A stretch of DNA of 64,000 nucleotides from Tubulanus polymorphus (GCF_964204645.1 NC_134027.1:17908485-17972484); one strand, 5' to 3'. Positions 1-43,313 are shown, counted from the stretch's first letter. Made by a program: numbers and translations. Notes: a model not told the origin generated them from the letters alone.

Positions 1-330
1 TTCAAGGTCATTGCTTTTTGTATATGGTCACCAGGGGACATTGAATGTTGAAATATTTAGATTGTTGAGCATTTAACACCACTTCCCAAGTGGGCATGGT
101 GTCCCTGGACCCTAGAATAAGCGACAAATCATCAAGAATCGGAAGGTTTAGGATCTTACAATTCAGATAGGCCCTGAAGACCGCATGATTTTATTTCGTG
201 TCGGGGTTGAGTGATAATTCGATGTCTAAGTTTTGCCTTGAATCAATATTTAACAATTATTCATCAGTTGATCAGTTGCGATTCATAATTATCACTATAC
301 ATGTATTTCTAAATATTAGAACAGATTTCT
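1..330. repeat. Copy of the 'GTCACCAGGGG' dispersed repeat
   Basis: The first 120 bases contain the core TATATGGTCACCAGGGG, then a segment ending GGTGTCCCTGGAC. The core recurs near 6000, 6160, 6303, 29979, 30121, 30276 and 30430, and the GGTGTCCCTGGAC part near 17060. It is therefore a genome repeat, not a gene. A direct duplication of TTCTAAATATTAGAACAGA lies at about 306-345. No coding potential was seen. Confidence 0.6.
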
Positions 331-761
331 AAATATTAGAACAGATTTGGCGAAATGATTGGTAAATTTTTTTGCGCGCGCGGACTGCCACTACGCTCTC
401 GTCAGTTAAGCGGCTGTTGAAAGAGGGAGGTGTCTAATGGGATAAATAGAGGCTTGTGATGGGCGAAGCTCCCGAGGGGACTTTCCAAAAGCTGCAAAAT
501 TTAATTATATATAAAATGTTGTTGAAATCAAGCTCAAAACAAAACGAATAGATTGTTATTAGGGTTTTCTGACTTTCGTGGAAAACCCTCTTGTAATTCT
601 GTTGATTATTATTATTATTTTATATTTTCCGCCTATTTTCGTCAAATAAAATTCATCTTCATTCAGATTCGGCAACTGACAGCTTTTAAACGAAATGTAT
701 AAATTGATACTGTAATAACGGTCTCTCTGAACAAGCAGATTGTCTAAATGTACTGTCTATC
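331..761. other. No recognisable feature
   Basis: I see no gene or clear repeat boundary here. The stretch includes short GC-rich and AT-rich patches and lies just downstream of the minus-strand pseudogene at 762-2750, so it may hold its old 3' region. Confidence 0.4.
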
Positions 762-2750
762 CTAGTTGAAACTTAAAATTACTTCCGAGGTAACTGTCAA
801 TAAAAAGTCTTGAATGGAACCTGAATGCACATGTACCGATAATTCGTCCAAAAGAGGAATGCTCCGAGCTTGAACCATAAATTTTATCTTCAGTTTGCCC
901 GTATATCGCATAGCTGATCCGGCGCATGGTCTCCTTGGCCAAAACTGGATCCTCAGCCATTGAATGCTTGGTATAGGTGTATCTTCTGGACACTTCTTTG
1001 TCACTTCACGGTGCAGATCTGGTACACTTAAAGCAGTTGCCAAGTGTGTTATTGTATCACCACCATCTCCAGTGACATCATCATGCCTACGATCATCCAC
1101 CGCAGTTTCAACAACACTGTTGATGTACTTTTGGCACTCTTCTAAAAACACACCATAGCTTTCAGGGCGGCCGTTGTTTTGACCCCGCAAATCCCAGATG
1201 AGATCTGGATCTTCCTCATCCAGAATACCCTGGATGCGTTTATTGACTGCAGCCTGGCTGCTTGAGTCAGCAGATGAGTCGTCTCCAGTTAGCCTGTGGT
1301 ATGCTTCTCGAAGAAATGCTGCCTTACAGCTCATTGCTAAGCCAAAAGACTGGATAAACTCTTTCCTCATTGCCCTGGTGTGGTAAGTTGGAAAATGTTT
1401 GGTTAAATCCTTGGAAATTGTTGTAGCAGTATTGAGAATGGTAGCAGTGTCACTAAATTCTGAATCTTTCCATATGAAGTGAAGATGGGTTGGGCCACTG
1501 CCTGAATGTGTATAGAGTACTGCTTTGCACGGAACTGTCATGCCAATAATGTAGTCATGGCGGCGGCGGCGATCAGTGGGACCGTATTCATTCAGACAAA
1601 TCGGACTGTTCTCAGACTACAGAAGTAACTGGTCATGAACTGGTTTGTACCTAGCAGCAAGTGTCAGCTTAATACACGTAGACCTCTTGAGTATGATGTA
1701 GTTTTCATTTTCCTTCACTGGTGTGAACATGCTTTGATGTTCTTTCACCTGAAAGTAGAATGAGACAAGTGAACCTGGTGAATTTGTACAACACCAGTAC
1801 GGCCTACCACCTATGATGTGACAATCTGATTACTCTCTGTACTCTCTGAAAATGTGGAAAAAATCCCAAAGCCTACTCACTCTTTTTGTCTGTTGCAGTT
1901 GATAGTCACTGTATTTCCGTAGGCATTCAGCAAACGAGAGTATCACCGCATACACAAACTTCCAACGGTCCTTTTTAAGATAGGAACACATAGCCATGTT
2001 GAAAAAATTGTCACTGTGAGCTTTCACATCTTCTTGTCGGAGGAACGATTCATCTATTTTCCTTTTCTTGTTCAATTCTGGTTGCCTGTAGTTTTGATTG
2101 AACTTTTTTGAATTTTTGTAATTCTGGTTGAACTGCGCAAATGAAACTGGTATTGAGCAACCACGCTGCTTCAAAGTCTCATGGTTCCTGTCTACGTATC
2201 ACAGACTTTCCGCCAATGTGTTCACAAAGTACAGTCCCTGGGAAACTACTGTATCTGCACTCCATCCCGAGTTTTTGGTGGATAGCCACTTGAGGATATC
2301 ATTCTTCAACTTGTTTTTCTGTGGTTTCTCACTGAGTGGGAATAGAGGTGGCAAGAACGTATTTGCAGCATCAGCACGTGCAGAATTCATGAGAACACTA
2401 AAGACTGTTTGACTCTGATTCGGCAAAATACGATCTTCTCCCTTCATATCAGCAGCCAAAATGAATTTTACAAACGAACCAAGCGTTTTAACTAAGTCCA
2501 CGATCATACACGAGGGCGAAATTTTTGTCATGTCAGAGAGGCTTCTGCTTGGACGGACGTATGCTTTCACAAATGAGTACGACGTACCGTTTTCGTCGTT
2601 CGATAGCGGTTCGGAACCGTCATGTTTCCTGGCGCTGAACTCCGCATAGAAGTCTGCAATGCTTGCATCGGCCTCTTCGTTGCAAGCCAACCATTCTCTC
2701 AGAAGACTCGAAGACCCGTCACGAGCGATTGAAGCTATCACAAGCGGCAT
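762..2750 (-). pseudogene. Broken two-exon gene of a multi-copy invertebrate family
   Basis: Minus-strand reading starts at the ATG at 2750 and runs in one frame to a consensus donor (AAAAGA|GTGAGT). Exon 1 is thus 2750-1881, the intron 1880-1749 and exon 2 starts at 1748 after CTTTCAG, with the frame kept across the splice. Two in-frame stops break it: TGA at 2201-2199 and TAG at 1619-1617. The last part after FMVQAR (about 900) looks out of register, suggesting a further frameshift or deletion. The segment IQWLRIQFWP...AMRYTGKLKIKFMVQAR is, from memory, typical of an uncharacterised family repeated in cnidarian and mollusc genomes and probably transposon-derived. I do not know its function. 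Splice and frame are seen; the family link is recall; loss of function is inference. Confidence 0.65.
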
Positions 2751-3415
2751 TGTTCAATTTGCACAACAGGCACGCGACTGGAAGTGTGGCGCCGCAAGCA
2801 ATACAAATACAATTCAATTCATAGAACTTTATTAACTTAGATTTTAAAATCGATCTAAATACGCTCCACAACCGGAAATCCACGCTGTGTACGCTCCATA
2901 ACCGAATATTGACTTCAATTTGTTATTCAGTGAACGCACTTCGTCGATCGATAAATAAAAAAAGACAAACAATCATCAGCCTGCCTCGGTGACACCAATG
3001 CCGGTATTGTTCTGCGATATTTTGTTGTGTGCATTTTCCGATTGATCTATCTATTATGCATCGGAGGATTTTGTGTTCAAAATCGTTCTGTTTTTGTTTT
3101 CCTTATTCAGCAATAGGGCCTAACAGTTGATACAAGAAAAACCACAGTCAGTCGAGATTACCCTAATAGTTGTAGGCTTAATTCGTTGATACGAATCTTG
3201 TAGGCGAAGGTGCTGAAATTGTTCTATTAAATGGGTTTTTGTATCCAAATCTTGACTGATATAAATATCTTTGCTTGGACATGATGGAAACATCAGAATA
3301 AACTAGTTTCGTCATTAACAGAATCGCAATAATGAGTTTTAACGATACAAATAACGTGGCTAAATCGATAAGCAGAAAAATGAAATTCATTTTCAGCATA
3401 ATGAAAATCGTACAT
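2751..3415. other. Intergenic, nothing recognised
   Basis: No convincing coding sequence or RNA gene was seen. The segment lies upstream of the minus-strand pseudogene, so any remnant of its promoter would be here, but I find no clear TATA box. Confidence 0.4.
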
Positions 3416-3418
3416 TTA

Positions 3419-3907
3419 CCCTTAACTTGCCGTAGGCGACTGTAGTCGACACACTAGGGAACTGCTTTAGGCGACTGTAGTCGACAGCCCGACCTATTTC
3501 GCGTTTAAAGTCACAAGCGCCTCGCAGCGCGTTGAGACGTAGTTCTTGATGCACAGCACTGCCGATACTCGAGAATCCGAACCTGGAAGTAATTTCTCAT
3601 TTTGATATTTAGAAGAATTTTGACCTCAAAAACGGCCCGTAAATTCGATATTGTGGGATTTTAAGGAAGATTCAAACATTTAGACTGTAATAAGAAGCAT
3701 AATAAAGGTTTTAACGATGAATATAGTAATCTGCAGAGTATTTATGAATATCGTCAATGTAACAATGTGACTATAAACTACAACTTTTTGAAATTTCAAT
3801 GCCCTATATACAATAGTTTGGAAGTTATGAGGATTTGAAATTTCATTAACACGCAAATCACCTGGCACGCACAGGACTTAACATTAAAGCTGCCAGCAGG
3901 TTAAGGG
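3419..3907. mobile_element. Small inverted-repeat element with TTA target duplication
   Basis: The ends are inverted: CCCTTAACTTGC at 3419-3430 and the reverse complement of CCCTTAACCTGC at 3896-3907. TTA flanks both sides (3416-3418 and 3908-3910). A 19-base motif, TAGGCGACTGTAGTCGACA, occurs twice near the left end. The 489-bp interior shows no transposase. A 3-bp TWA duplication is characteristic of PIF/Harbinger elements, so a Harbinger-type MITE is plausible but not proven with such short ends. Confidence 0.45.
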
Positions 3908-4017
3908 TTAACACCTTAGTCTGTGGTCCTCCCAATCAACATTGTCATAGAACATTTGCCGGCAGATGTAAAACATTAAACACTTAATACCTTACCAGAG
4001 TATAATCTACCAATGCT

Positions 4018-4036
4018 TCAAGGCCCATGGGCCTCA
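4018..4036. repeat. AAGGCCCATGGGCCTC repeat end, copy 1
   Basis: The palindromic core GGCCCATGGGCC followed by TC is found here and again at about 39750-39767. Shared short ends of this kind mark a dispersed element; the remaining boundaries are not clear. Confidence 0.4.
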
Positions 4037-4118
4037 TGTTATGAACTTTTTGCGGCCTGCTCTTGGCAGATGCACTGCATAGTGTCTCTGGTCCCCTTGT
4101 TCATTTCTAGGTAGTTAA

Positions 4119-35620
<31,502 letters not shown>

Positions 35621-36429
35621 AGGACATTCCGGTGTAATTTGCTTTCATTTTCACTGCCGAATGATACAAAATTATCTTTAGTCTGTTCTCAGGATGCTTT
35701 TGTTACGTAACTTCTTTTGGGGGCTACCCTTTAAAACTACAGAGAATCCTTTAAAACTATAAAGAAACCTTGGTCTAATAACCTCTAATCTACTTGGTTA
35801 TAACAAAGCAAAAATTCCATTTTCCTAAGCCCTTGGACCAGTCCAATTTGCCAATTTACACTGATATATACTTCAGTGCTCAAAAAGCTAGTTCATATCA
35901 ACATTGTTGGCCTTTTGAGCTAGAAATTCCAACAGAGATTGAATAGTATCTAGAAAAAAAATTATTCATGCAATGCTCTTAAGGAGGTTTATTGCCAATT
36001 TTGAATTGGTGTTGCTAGTCCGTGTACTTTCTAAAGCCTATGAAGTTTCATTGAAATACATCTATTAATTAAGATGATATCATAATTTTGAAGGAAGAGC
36101 CACCTTGGGCCATCACATTGACTAAAATTGTACAATAATTTTTCATTGGCTAGTGTGTTTATATAAATTGTTCTAAAATGAATTATTAACATAGATAAAC
36201 AGCAATTTATTCTGGATATTTATTCAGTAGAACTTCTTTTGATATGACGGTACATTTATTTGGATAATGCAAAGTTTGCTATTGATAAAGGTCACATGCA
36301 CTATGCTTAGGGGTGTTACGCTCTGCTGATGAGGTGGTACAAAATCTTGAAACATAGGTGAAAGCTTAAAACATAAACAATCCAAAACCTATAAATTTAT
36401 TTATTTACTATGTATTTTCTTTTATATGA

Positions 36430-36435
36430 AATAAA
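36430..36435 (+). terminator. Candidate GMPPB polyadenylation signal
   Basis: AATAAA at 36430-36435, about 810 bases after the GMPPB stop, in an AT-rich stretch. It is the first canonical hexamer I find downstream, giving a plausible 3' UTR of about 0.8 kb. Confidence 0.4.
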
Positions 36436-36449
36436 TTATTTACAAATAA

Positions 36450-37486
36450 TTTATGAAATATCAGACTTGCCCTTATGATTGCTGCTAATGACTTCATTTT
36501 AAACTCAGGAATTATCAAAGGTCTCGATCTGGCAAGTATTACAATTTGGTTACGTTGTGTACACATCAGTTGATTCAAGTTGATCAGTTAATTCATCACC
36601 AGGGACGGTTGAGAACTAATTCATGTGACAGGAGGAACGTGGTTTTGATGTATCACAGGGTGGGTTCAGATATTAAAGGTCAAGTGCCCTCTAAATAGAA
36701 TATTGAGAAAAACCAATTTTTACGTTCATGACGTAGTCATGAAGGTTATAAGATGGTAGTGAGTCGATGACGTCATTTTCGTGTCCCCACTTATAACTTG
36801 TTGGTGGGAGTTCAGAGGAAGATTTGTCAAACGAATAAATACTCTAATCTTATTAATGTAGAGTGTCAAATTTCGCTTTTTAAAAATATTTCCCTAAATT
36901 ATTAGAAAATGCCGATAGAAAGACCGTGGGAAAGATTTTATCGTTGAATGGGCGAATCACGGCAGAGTGCACCTGTGATAAGGCGGAAATAGTTCCATGT
37001 GAAGGCAAAGCTTTTAAATGATTAGACAGTCTGAGGTGGTTTATCAACTTTTTTCAACTATAGTTCTGCTATTTTCCCAATCAAATTGCTAGATTTCGAT
37101 CGTTTCTCATAAGTCAACACTTTTCAAGTGTGATTTTGATGTATGTAGAGATACATCGTGACTAGTGTACTGAATGGCGGCGCCATGTTTGAGCTGCGCG
37201 TCGATCGGTGAATAGTGGAATTACAGGGTGGAATTATCTTGATTGTATCCATACGAAGTTTATTAAAGGTTAGTGTCAACAAATGGTCCATTACAGCCCC
37301 TCTTATTTATGTGGAGAGACACTCTTAACCAGCAAAACCCTGGTCTGTTTCGTGTTATCGTTGGCCTACGTGACTGACCTTGCTCGAGCATTCGCTGCCG
37401 GCGCGCCGCTTCAAAGTCCTGGAATTGAATTGAATTCGACACAGTAATTCGCCTGTAATTTGCAGTGAAACTTTTTGAAAGTTAGC
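36450..37486. other. Intergenic, nothing recognised
   Basis: No gene, RNA or clear repeat end was seen between the GMPPB 3' region and the element at 37492. Confidence 0.4.
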
Positions 37487-37491
37487 TTGAA

Positions 37492-38587
37492 CAGGGTGAC
37501 CACGAATCTGGAAAACAGGGAAAACACAGAGAAATGATTTTTCTCAGGGAAAACACAGGGAAATTACTTTTGTCTCGCACGCGCGTTTTCACCGCGAATG
37601 TTTACAATTGTCTACCTGATTATATATCAAGGATCATATGGGAAGTAATACTTTAAGAATATTAAGTCACACATATTTTACGAATATTAAGTCCCCTATA
37701 AGTCGTGCGGTATTATTATTTACCGGGTACATGTAATTAGAACATATTAAATGTTACTTTTTATAAATGATGTGGTTTGACATTTATAATTCATTGAATA
37801 AATTGTAATATGAACTTTGAAATCTCATATCAAGCTGTGTTCAATTTTTAGCTCCGCTGTGACCGAAGGTTGCAGAGCTGGTGGGTTAGGGGGTCTCCGT
37901 CGTCGTCCGTCTGTCCGTCCGTCAACTTTTAAACATTTCGATTCTTGTCTCTCAGTTTTCATCCGATTTGGATGAAATTTGGTACCAATGATCTAAGAAC
38001 AAGGGTCTACATAGGCCTATCTATGGAGCCGTTTTTTGAAAATTTGCATAAATTATGCTAATTAGGGCGACCAACTTGAAAAAACTAAAATTGCTATTCC
38101 TCCCAAATTCTACAGGACAAGGCCTACAAAGTTATAGAGCCATTTTTTGAATTTTCTATAAATTATGCACATTAGGGCAGCCATCTTGAAAAAACTAAAA
38201 TCGCTACTCCTCCCACAGTTTTTATTGGATCTTGACTAAACTTGGTATGACTGATCTACAGGCCAATACCTACAAAGCTATAGAGCCATTTTGCATAAAT
38301 TATGCAAATTAGGGTGGCCATCTTGAAAAAACTAAAATTGCTACTCCTGCCACAGTTTGCAGATCTTGACAAAACTTGGTGTGAGTGATCTATATAATAG
38401 GCCAAGGCCTACAAAGTTATAGCGCCACTTTCTAACAAATTTGTAAAATCACAGCGAAGCTACATCAGACGATAGGCTGCAATTTTATATTTGTCATGGT
38501 CTCCATATGACGCCCAGCACAGGGAAAATCAACTTTTCACAGGGAAAACACAGGGAATTGGCAAGTGGGTGGTTTGTGGTCACCCTG
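37492..38587. mobile_element. Inverted-repeat element CAGGGTGACCAC, TTGAA flanks
   Basis: The ends CAGGGTGACCAC and GTGGTCACCCTG are inverted, flanked by TTGAA at 37487-37491 and 38588-38592. Sub-terminal CAGGGAAAACACAGG motifs occur at both ends. Inside is a copy of the GCTCCGCTGTGACCGAAG...GGGTTAGGGGGT repeat with several AATTATGCAAATTAGGG-like units. No transposase. The CAGGG start resembles hAT but the duplication seen is only 5 bp. Confidence 0.7.
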
Positions 38588-38841
38588 TTGAAGATTGGGT
38601 CTGGCAGGATGTCCACCCTTATTGTAAATAAATGTCATTGGTGATCAAATCTGGCTGCCATTGGGTTGGCCATCTTGAATTTCTTGTTTGCCGATGCAGC
38701 CTGCAATTCTTAGTGGATTTCCACAAAATTTGGTGTGAGGATCAGAGAAAGTAAGCTGTCCATGCCTTTTGTATATGGAGGTCATCGGCTTTCAAATGTG
38801 GCCGTCAGGTCAGCCATCTTTAATTTCTAGCACGAAACGGC

Positions 38842-39050
38842 CACAGGGGTTTGGCGATGGGCTTGTATTTTATTTCCGGGTTGTTCATAATCTAGCGAGA
38901 ATGGCGCTAAATATGAACTGCGAATAAATTCAAAATACCACGGAAATACCTTGTGTTTATATTGTGTATTTATCCGCTATAAAGTTTCGATAAACAATTG
39001 GTCGTTAAGAATCATTATCAGACGGTCGTCACGGTCGCCAAACCCCTGTG
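38842..39050. mobile_element. hAT-like MITE with 8-bp duplication GAAACGGC
   Basis: The ends CACAGGGGTTTGGCGA and TCGCCAAACCCCTGTG are perfectly inverted. GAAACGGC flanks both sides exactly (38834-38841, 39051-39058). An 8-bp duplication and CA..TG ends are the hAT signature. The 209-bp element is non-coding. Confidence 0.85.
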
Positions 39051-39666
39051 GAAACGGCCTTCACTTCTTGCTGCATTTTCATGATACTAGGTATAATTTT
39101 TTTGGTAGGTGAAATGCCTACCCCTTATTGAAAATTGAGTTCAAGTATGGCCACCAGGGTTGCCATCCATTTTGGATTTCTTTTCAGCATGATGCCTACA
39201 CCAATTCTTGATGCATTTTTTCATGTAGTGTGATCTTTGGGGCAGCTAAAATGGGCTTGTCTTTTCATGTAGGCCTAAGGATATATTAACAGAAAATGAA
39301 CATTATCGCCACATAGCCTATACCATCTTAACTATTTTAAAACTCATTATCAGATGGTCGTCACGGTCGCCAAACCCCTGTGGAAATGGCCTTCACTTCT
39401 TGATGCATTTTCGTGATACTAGGTGTAAGAATTTTGGTAGGTGAAATGCCTACCCCTTATTGAAAATTGAGTATGGCCACCAGGGTTGCCATCCATTTTG
39501 GATTTCTTTTCAGCATGATGCCTACACCAATTCTCGATGCATTTTTTAATGTAGTGTGATCTTTGGGGCAGCTAAAATGGGCTTGTCTTTTCATGTAGGC
39601 CTAAGGATATATTAACAGAATATGAACATTATCGCCACATAGCCTATACCATCTTAACTATTTTAA
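39024..39666. repeat. 332-bp tandem duplication, two near-identical units
   Basis: Units start at GGTCGTCACGGTCGCCAAACC at about 39024 and 39356, and remain nearly identical through TTAACTATTTTAAAACT. The first unit begins inside the right end of the hAT-like MITE, so the duplication followed that insertion. The differences are few, suggesting recent origin. Confidence 0.8.
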
Positions 39667-39749
39667 AACTTGTTACATCGGTACAATGTAAATCTTTTTG
39701 TTATACTTTGAATACTGAATCATTCTACTTCTACTGCGTCATGAAGGTA

Positions 39750-40151
39750 CAAGGCCCATGGGCCTCTTGTTTAAATGTATGTTAATAATTTTGATTTTGG
39801 TAAAGCCATTACTGAGAATAAAGACTTCAAAGTCGGCTATTTTCACCAGCTTGCCGTACACAACATGTACAACTGATGAACATTTTGGCGAATATACGTG
39901 TCACCAGTGGAATGGTAGTAGCACAGTTGACTTTGCAATTGCTGATTACGACATTTATCGAAATATCAAGTATTTACATGTACATAAGGATTTTTCGGAA
40001 TTGTCAGATCACTGTGCGATAGGATTGGGTTTAGAATACTGGGTTTATATCCTATACAATATCAGGACAGTTATGATTCTAGTCTGCCCTCAATGCGATT
40101 AGATAATATGCAGTTCTCACCCCATGTCACACGAAATGGTAATTGCATGTC
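39750..40151 (+). pseudogene. LINE endonuclease fragment (5' half)
   Basis: The frame from about 39818 carries EYTCHQWNGSSTVDFAIAD and ELSDHCAIGL, the last blocks of an APE-type LINE endonuclease including the catalytic SDH. It stops being LINE-like at the TTAA where the 1.4-kb element is inserted, and LINE sequence resumes after 41552. The 5' part of the endonuclease is not found. The clade (for example RTE, L2 or CR1) is undetermined. Confidence 0.65.
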
Positions 40152-40155
40152 TTAA

Positions 40156-41548
40156 AGGGTAACTGACACTTTTTAAGATTTTCTACTTTTTGCACTCCTA
40201 AACGATATATTATAGTATACAATGATGCTAAATGATTTCGTCATTGGAAAAATCTTTTCAATCTAGTCAGAATTGATGATTTTGATGTTCGCGCACCTGT
40301 TCAGTGTATACATTGCTTCTGCTGAACGCGTGGTACTGTGTCTATTAATAGAACTACGTCACTAAAGTGACGGCTCGGAAATGATGTCTATAGAAATGAA
40401 TAGGAAATAAGCTACAAGAGCAATTCAACTTAATTTTATACCTATTTGGCATTCGAATTGAGACAAAATGCCTCTTGATTTTGAAAGTCTACATCTCAAT
40501 GATTATAATTAGCTGTTGAACGGACCATATCCGTTCAAACTAAGCGCAAAAATAGGCCATCCATGGCATTTTCTAGTAGACAGCTAGGAACACGGATGTT
40601 TAAATCATCGTTTTGTATTATCATTTAGTGATAGTAAGATCGTGGTTAGATCTAAGAATATTTTGACTTATGAACTGATGAATCTTTGACAGAATTAGCC
40701 GCAAGAACAATTTCAATTCATTTCTTGAAATATACCTCGTATTGGTAGCGGCTTTGGTCACAAAATTAGAATATTTCCTCATCCATCCTATTTTAAAACT
40801 TAGAAATAATGTTTGTGAAAGATTTGTGATGTAATCTATCAAAACTCTTCTGCAGCGTGAAACTTTAATCGAAAAACATTATTCCTTTGAATATTTGTTG
40901 TAAAGGCTGTAGAAATTTATTGAAAGTTTTTGTAGAGTTTTGAAGTGTTTGTTTTCAAACTACTTAGTCTTAAATGACTTTGAAAAATAGTAAATAGTAA
41001 ACGAATATGAATCTATTTATTCTTTAGCGAGATCGAAAACTGTGAATGCTTTTAAGACACTGTATAGTATGCTTGTGGTGCTGAACTATGGAGCAGCAGT
41101 AACAGTGCTGAGAGCTTAGCATAGTGTACTGATTGAAATCTGCATCTTCAATTTGATCGATTTAGTCTATTCAAATTACTCATTGATTCTTTGAAATAGG
41201 TTTATGCAATAGACAATAGATCCTTTTACCTCCCTGGCCAGTTTCAAAGCTGTCAAACAATCTGGCATTGAGATAAAACAGAAAATACACGCAGTTTCCT
41301 CAAAATTCAACGCATTTCTATAGATGCTATTTCGCAGCTCTGCCTTTAATGACGTTACAGCGCGCACCTGCTGATTTAGCCGACGCTGAACAGTAAGCGA
41401 TGTAAACAACGAAATGAGGTCAAAGATCTTGTTACAAAATCACAAATTGCGTGTAAACTAAACATTTTGGAACAGAACGGTTGAAGATGAGTGTATAGAT
41501 CAATAGAATACATCATATTTTGAAATAGAAAAAAATGTCAGTTACCCT
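40156..41548. mobile_element. TTAA-flanked element AGGGTAACTGACAC, copy 2
   Basis: Flanked by TTAA at 40152-40155 and 41549-41552, with the same inverted ends as 18799-20245. The 1393-bp sequence aligns over its whole length with copy 1, with small deletions. It splits a LINE, which fixes its insertion boundaries independently. Confidence 0.85.
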
Positions 41549-41552
41549 TTAA

Positions 41553-42490
41553 TGAACTAGGATTACTGAAAGAGTTGGAGAACTTTTGTAGTAACCCTTT
41601 GTGGAACGCAGTGAACCACTCAAATAACAACATAGTTAATGCTGTAAATAATTTTGTGAATATACTCAAATCTGGTTGTAAGAAAGTCTCACGGGGAAAG
41701 GAAGTAGATGAAAGAAAGTTTTGTTTGACAAAGAATTTTTTTTAGCCCGAAGAAACTGAGAAAGACTGGTAGATTCTTCGACAAAGTGCCCACGCCTTCG
41801 AATGGAAATAGTTTTTTTCTAGCAAAAAAAGAATACAGAAAATTGCTATAATCAAAAAGATATACGTATCGCCAGACGAATCTCAATAAACTTTGGGGGT
41901 CATGTAGCTCCTCTAGGGAATACTGGAAAATAGTCAAGAATTGAAGTCGTGATGAGAGAATGGATCTACCTCACAAGATAACTAATCCTGATAGGTTCAT
42001 CGATCACTTTTGTAAACTAAGCCAAGCTAGAACAAGTCAACTGATGAAGCTAATGTGAATGATTTAACGCCAGGTACCCCGAATATCTTTACTGAACTGG
42101 ACTTCCCAATTTCTAAGGATGGGGTAGAATGTGCTTTGACTGCCCTGAAGAATGGCAAGTCACCTGTTTTGGATGGGATCGCGTACGACTTTTTGAAATA
42201 TGGAAAACAGTTCTTACTGGAACCCCTAGTTAATTATTCAACTTTGTATACTCAAGTGGCCGCTTTCCAGATTGATGGGCAAAGGGTCTTGTGGTTCCTT
42301 TACATAAAAAGGGGATATTAATAACCCAGACAACTACAGGGGCATCACCGTGAGTAGTAGTCTAGGTAAACTATTCAACCTAATTTTAAATAAGCGACTA
42401 CTCAGAGCCATGCCGAGATGTAGAACTATGGATCATCTATTTACATTGAAAAGGCTTATCGATAAAAAAAACTGTCAGCTAATATGAATT
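41553..42490 (+). pseudogene. LINE reverse transcriptase fragment (3' half)
   Basis: Degenerate reading with many stops, then a clear stretch from 42055: FPISKDGVECALTALKNGKSP..DGI, the RT block 1 of LINEs. After a frameshift near 42280 come VPLHKKG, NNPDNYRGITVSSSLGKLFNLILNKRLL and DHLFTLKRLI. The catalytic YxDD region is absent; the fragment ends near 42490 where another repeat begins. Continuation of the endonuclease piece at 39750-40151. Confidence 0.8.
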
Positions 42491-42536
42491 TGTACACTTG
42501 CTTTATAGACCTTTAATAAGCATTTGAGTAATTCGT

Positions 42537-42668
42537 AATGTCTTGTTTCAAGCCAAAGGTCGAGAGGTCGAGCTCATAAAAAAATGAAAATAAATTCTTG
42601 CACGCTCGAATTTATTTTCATTTTTCTACTCACTCGCCACTCAACCTTTGACTTGAAACAAGACATGA
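42537..42668. repeat. Hairpin 1 bracketing virus-like zinc-finger ORF
   Basis: A nested palindrome: outer arms ATGTCTTGTTTCAAG and its complement near 42653-42667, inner arms AAAAATGAAAATAAATTC and its complement around 42586-42625. The motif TTGTTTCAAGCCAAAGGT is shared with hairpin 2 (43021-43096), and a half of it (CAACCTTTAACCTAGAACAAC) lies at about 58011 left of the PolB gene. Confidence 0.75.
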
Positions 42669-42749
42669 ACAATTACTCTAATAATATAAATGAATATTTT
42701 ACATATGAATAACTTTTAAAATCAATTTTGATAAAAATTTGATATTAAA

Positions 42750-42995
42750 ATGGAAGCAAATAAGAACTACTGTCCATCAGAACAACCACAAACCAACGAT
42801 ATTACAAATAATACTGGGGTTGTAAATATTTACTACAAGAAATGTTCAAAATGTGAATTGAATAAACAACTCTCGGAATATTATGATTATAAAACTCAGA
42901 AAGATGGTAAGCAAAGGTATTGTAGAACTTGTGTTAAAGAAATGAATAAGCAATACCGAGCAAATAAACCAGAGTATCAAAAGCAATGGAGATAA
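42750..42995 (+). pseudogene. Virus-like zinc-ribbon protein, truncated
   Basis: Starts MEANKNYC, like the zinc-finger genes at 52613, 55279 and 58292, after the same leader (TTGATATTAAA just before ATG). The body has KKCSKCELNKQLSEYYDYKTQKDGKQRYCRTC: two CxxC pairs, the pattern of zinc-ribbon/HNH-associated proteins common in large DNA viruses and phages. TAA at 42993-42995 interrupts it; NHPDYM continues in the same frame, so the stop looks like a mutation. The zinc ribbon is seen; a nuclease role is inference. Confidence 0.6.
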
Positions 42996-43020
42996 AATCA
43001 CCCAGATTATATGAGTAATA

Positions 43021-43096
43021 GGGAAAGTATTGTTTCATACCAAAGGTTGGGTCGAGCACACTCTCCCCAACCTTTAGCTTGAAACAACACTTTCCC
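43021..43096. repeat. Hairpin 2 bracketing virus-like zinc-finger ORF
   Basis: Arms of about 31 bases starting GGGAAAGTATTGTTTCATACC pair with the reverse complement ending ACACTTTCCC, with about three mismatches and a loop of about 13 bases. It lies directly after the truncated ORF. Confidence 0.75.
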
Positions 43097-43313
43097 TATA
43101 ACTTTTCAGTACTTTAATATTTAAATCAGTGAATATTTATATTTATATGTGTTAAATTCTTGATTTTAACATAAAAGTGACGAGTAATGGGGAGTCGGCG
43201 TACTATTCCGCACCGCGGCGCTACTAAGCAACTCGGTTATAGCGCGCTTGGCAGTATGCGCTTGCAGTGGCGGTTGTTATACAAAATCGATTCGCGATGG
43301 CCTGTTTAAACTC

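Noticed and set aside
42700-42749. ATTTGA before the zinc-finger starts as the yeast linear-plasmid promoter ATNTGA
   Set aside because: Such a hexamer is expected by chance in this AT-rich DNA and it is missing before most other genes here.
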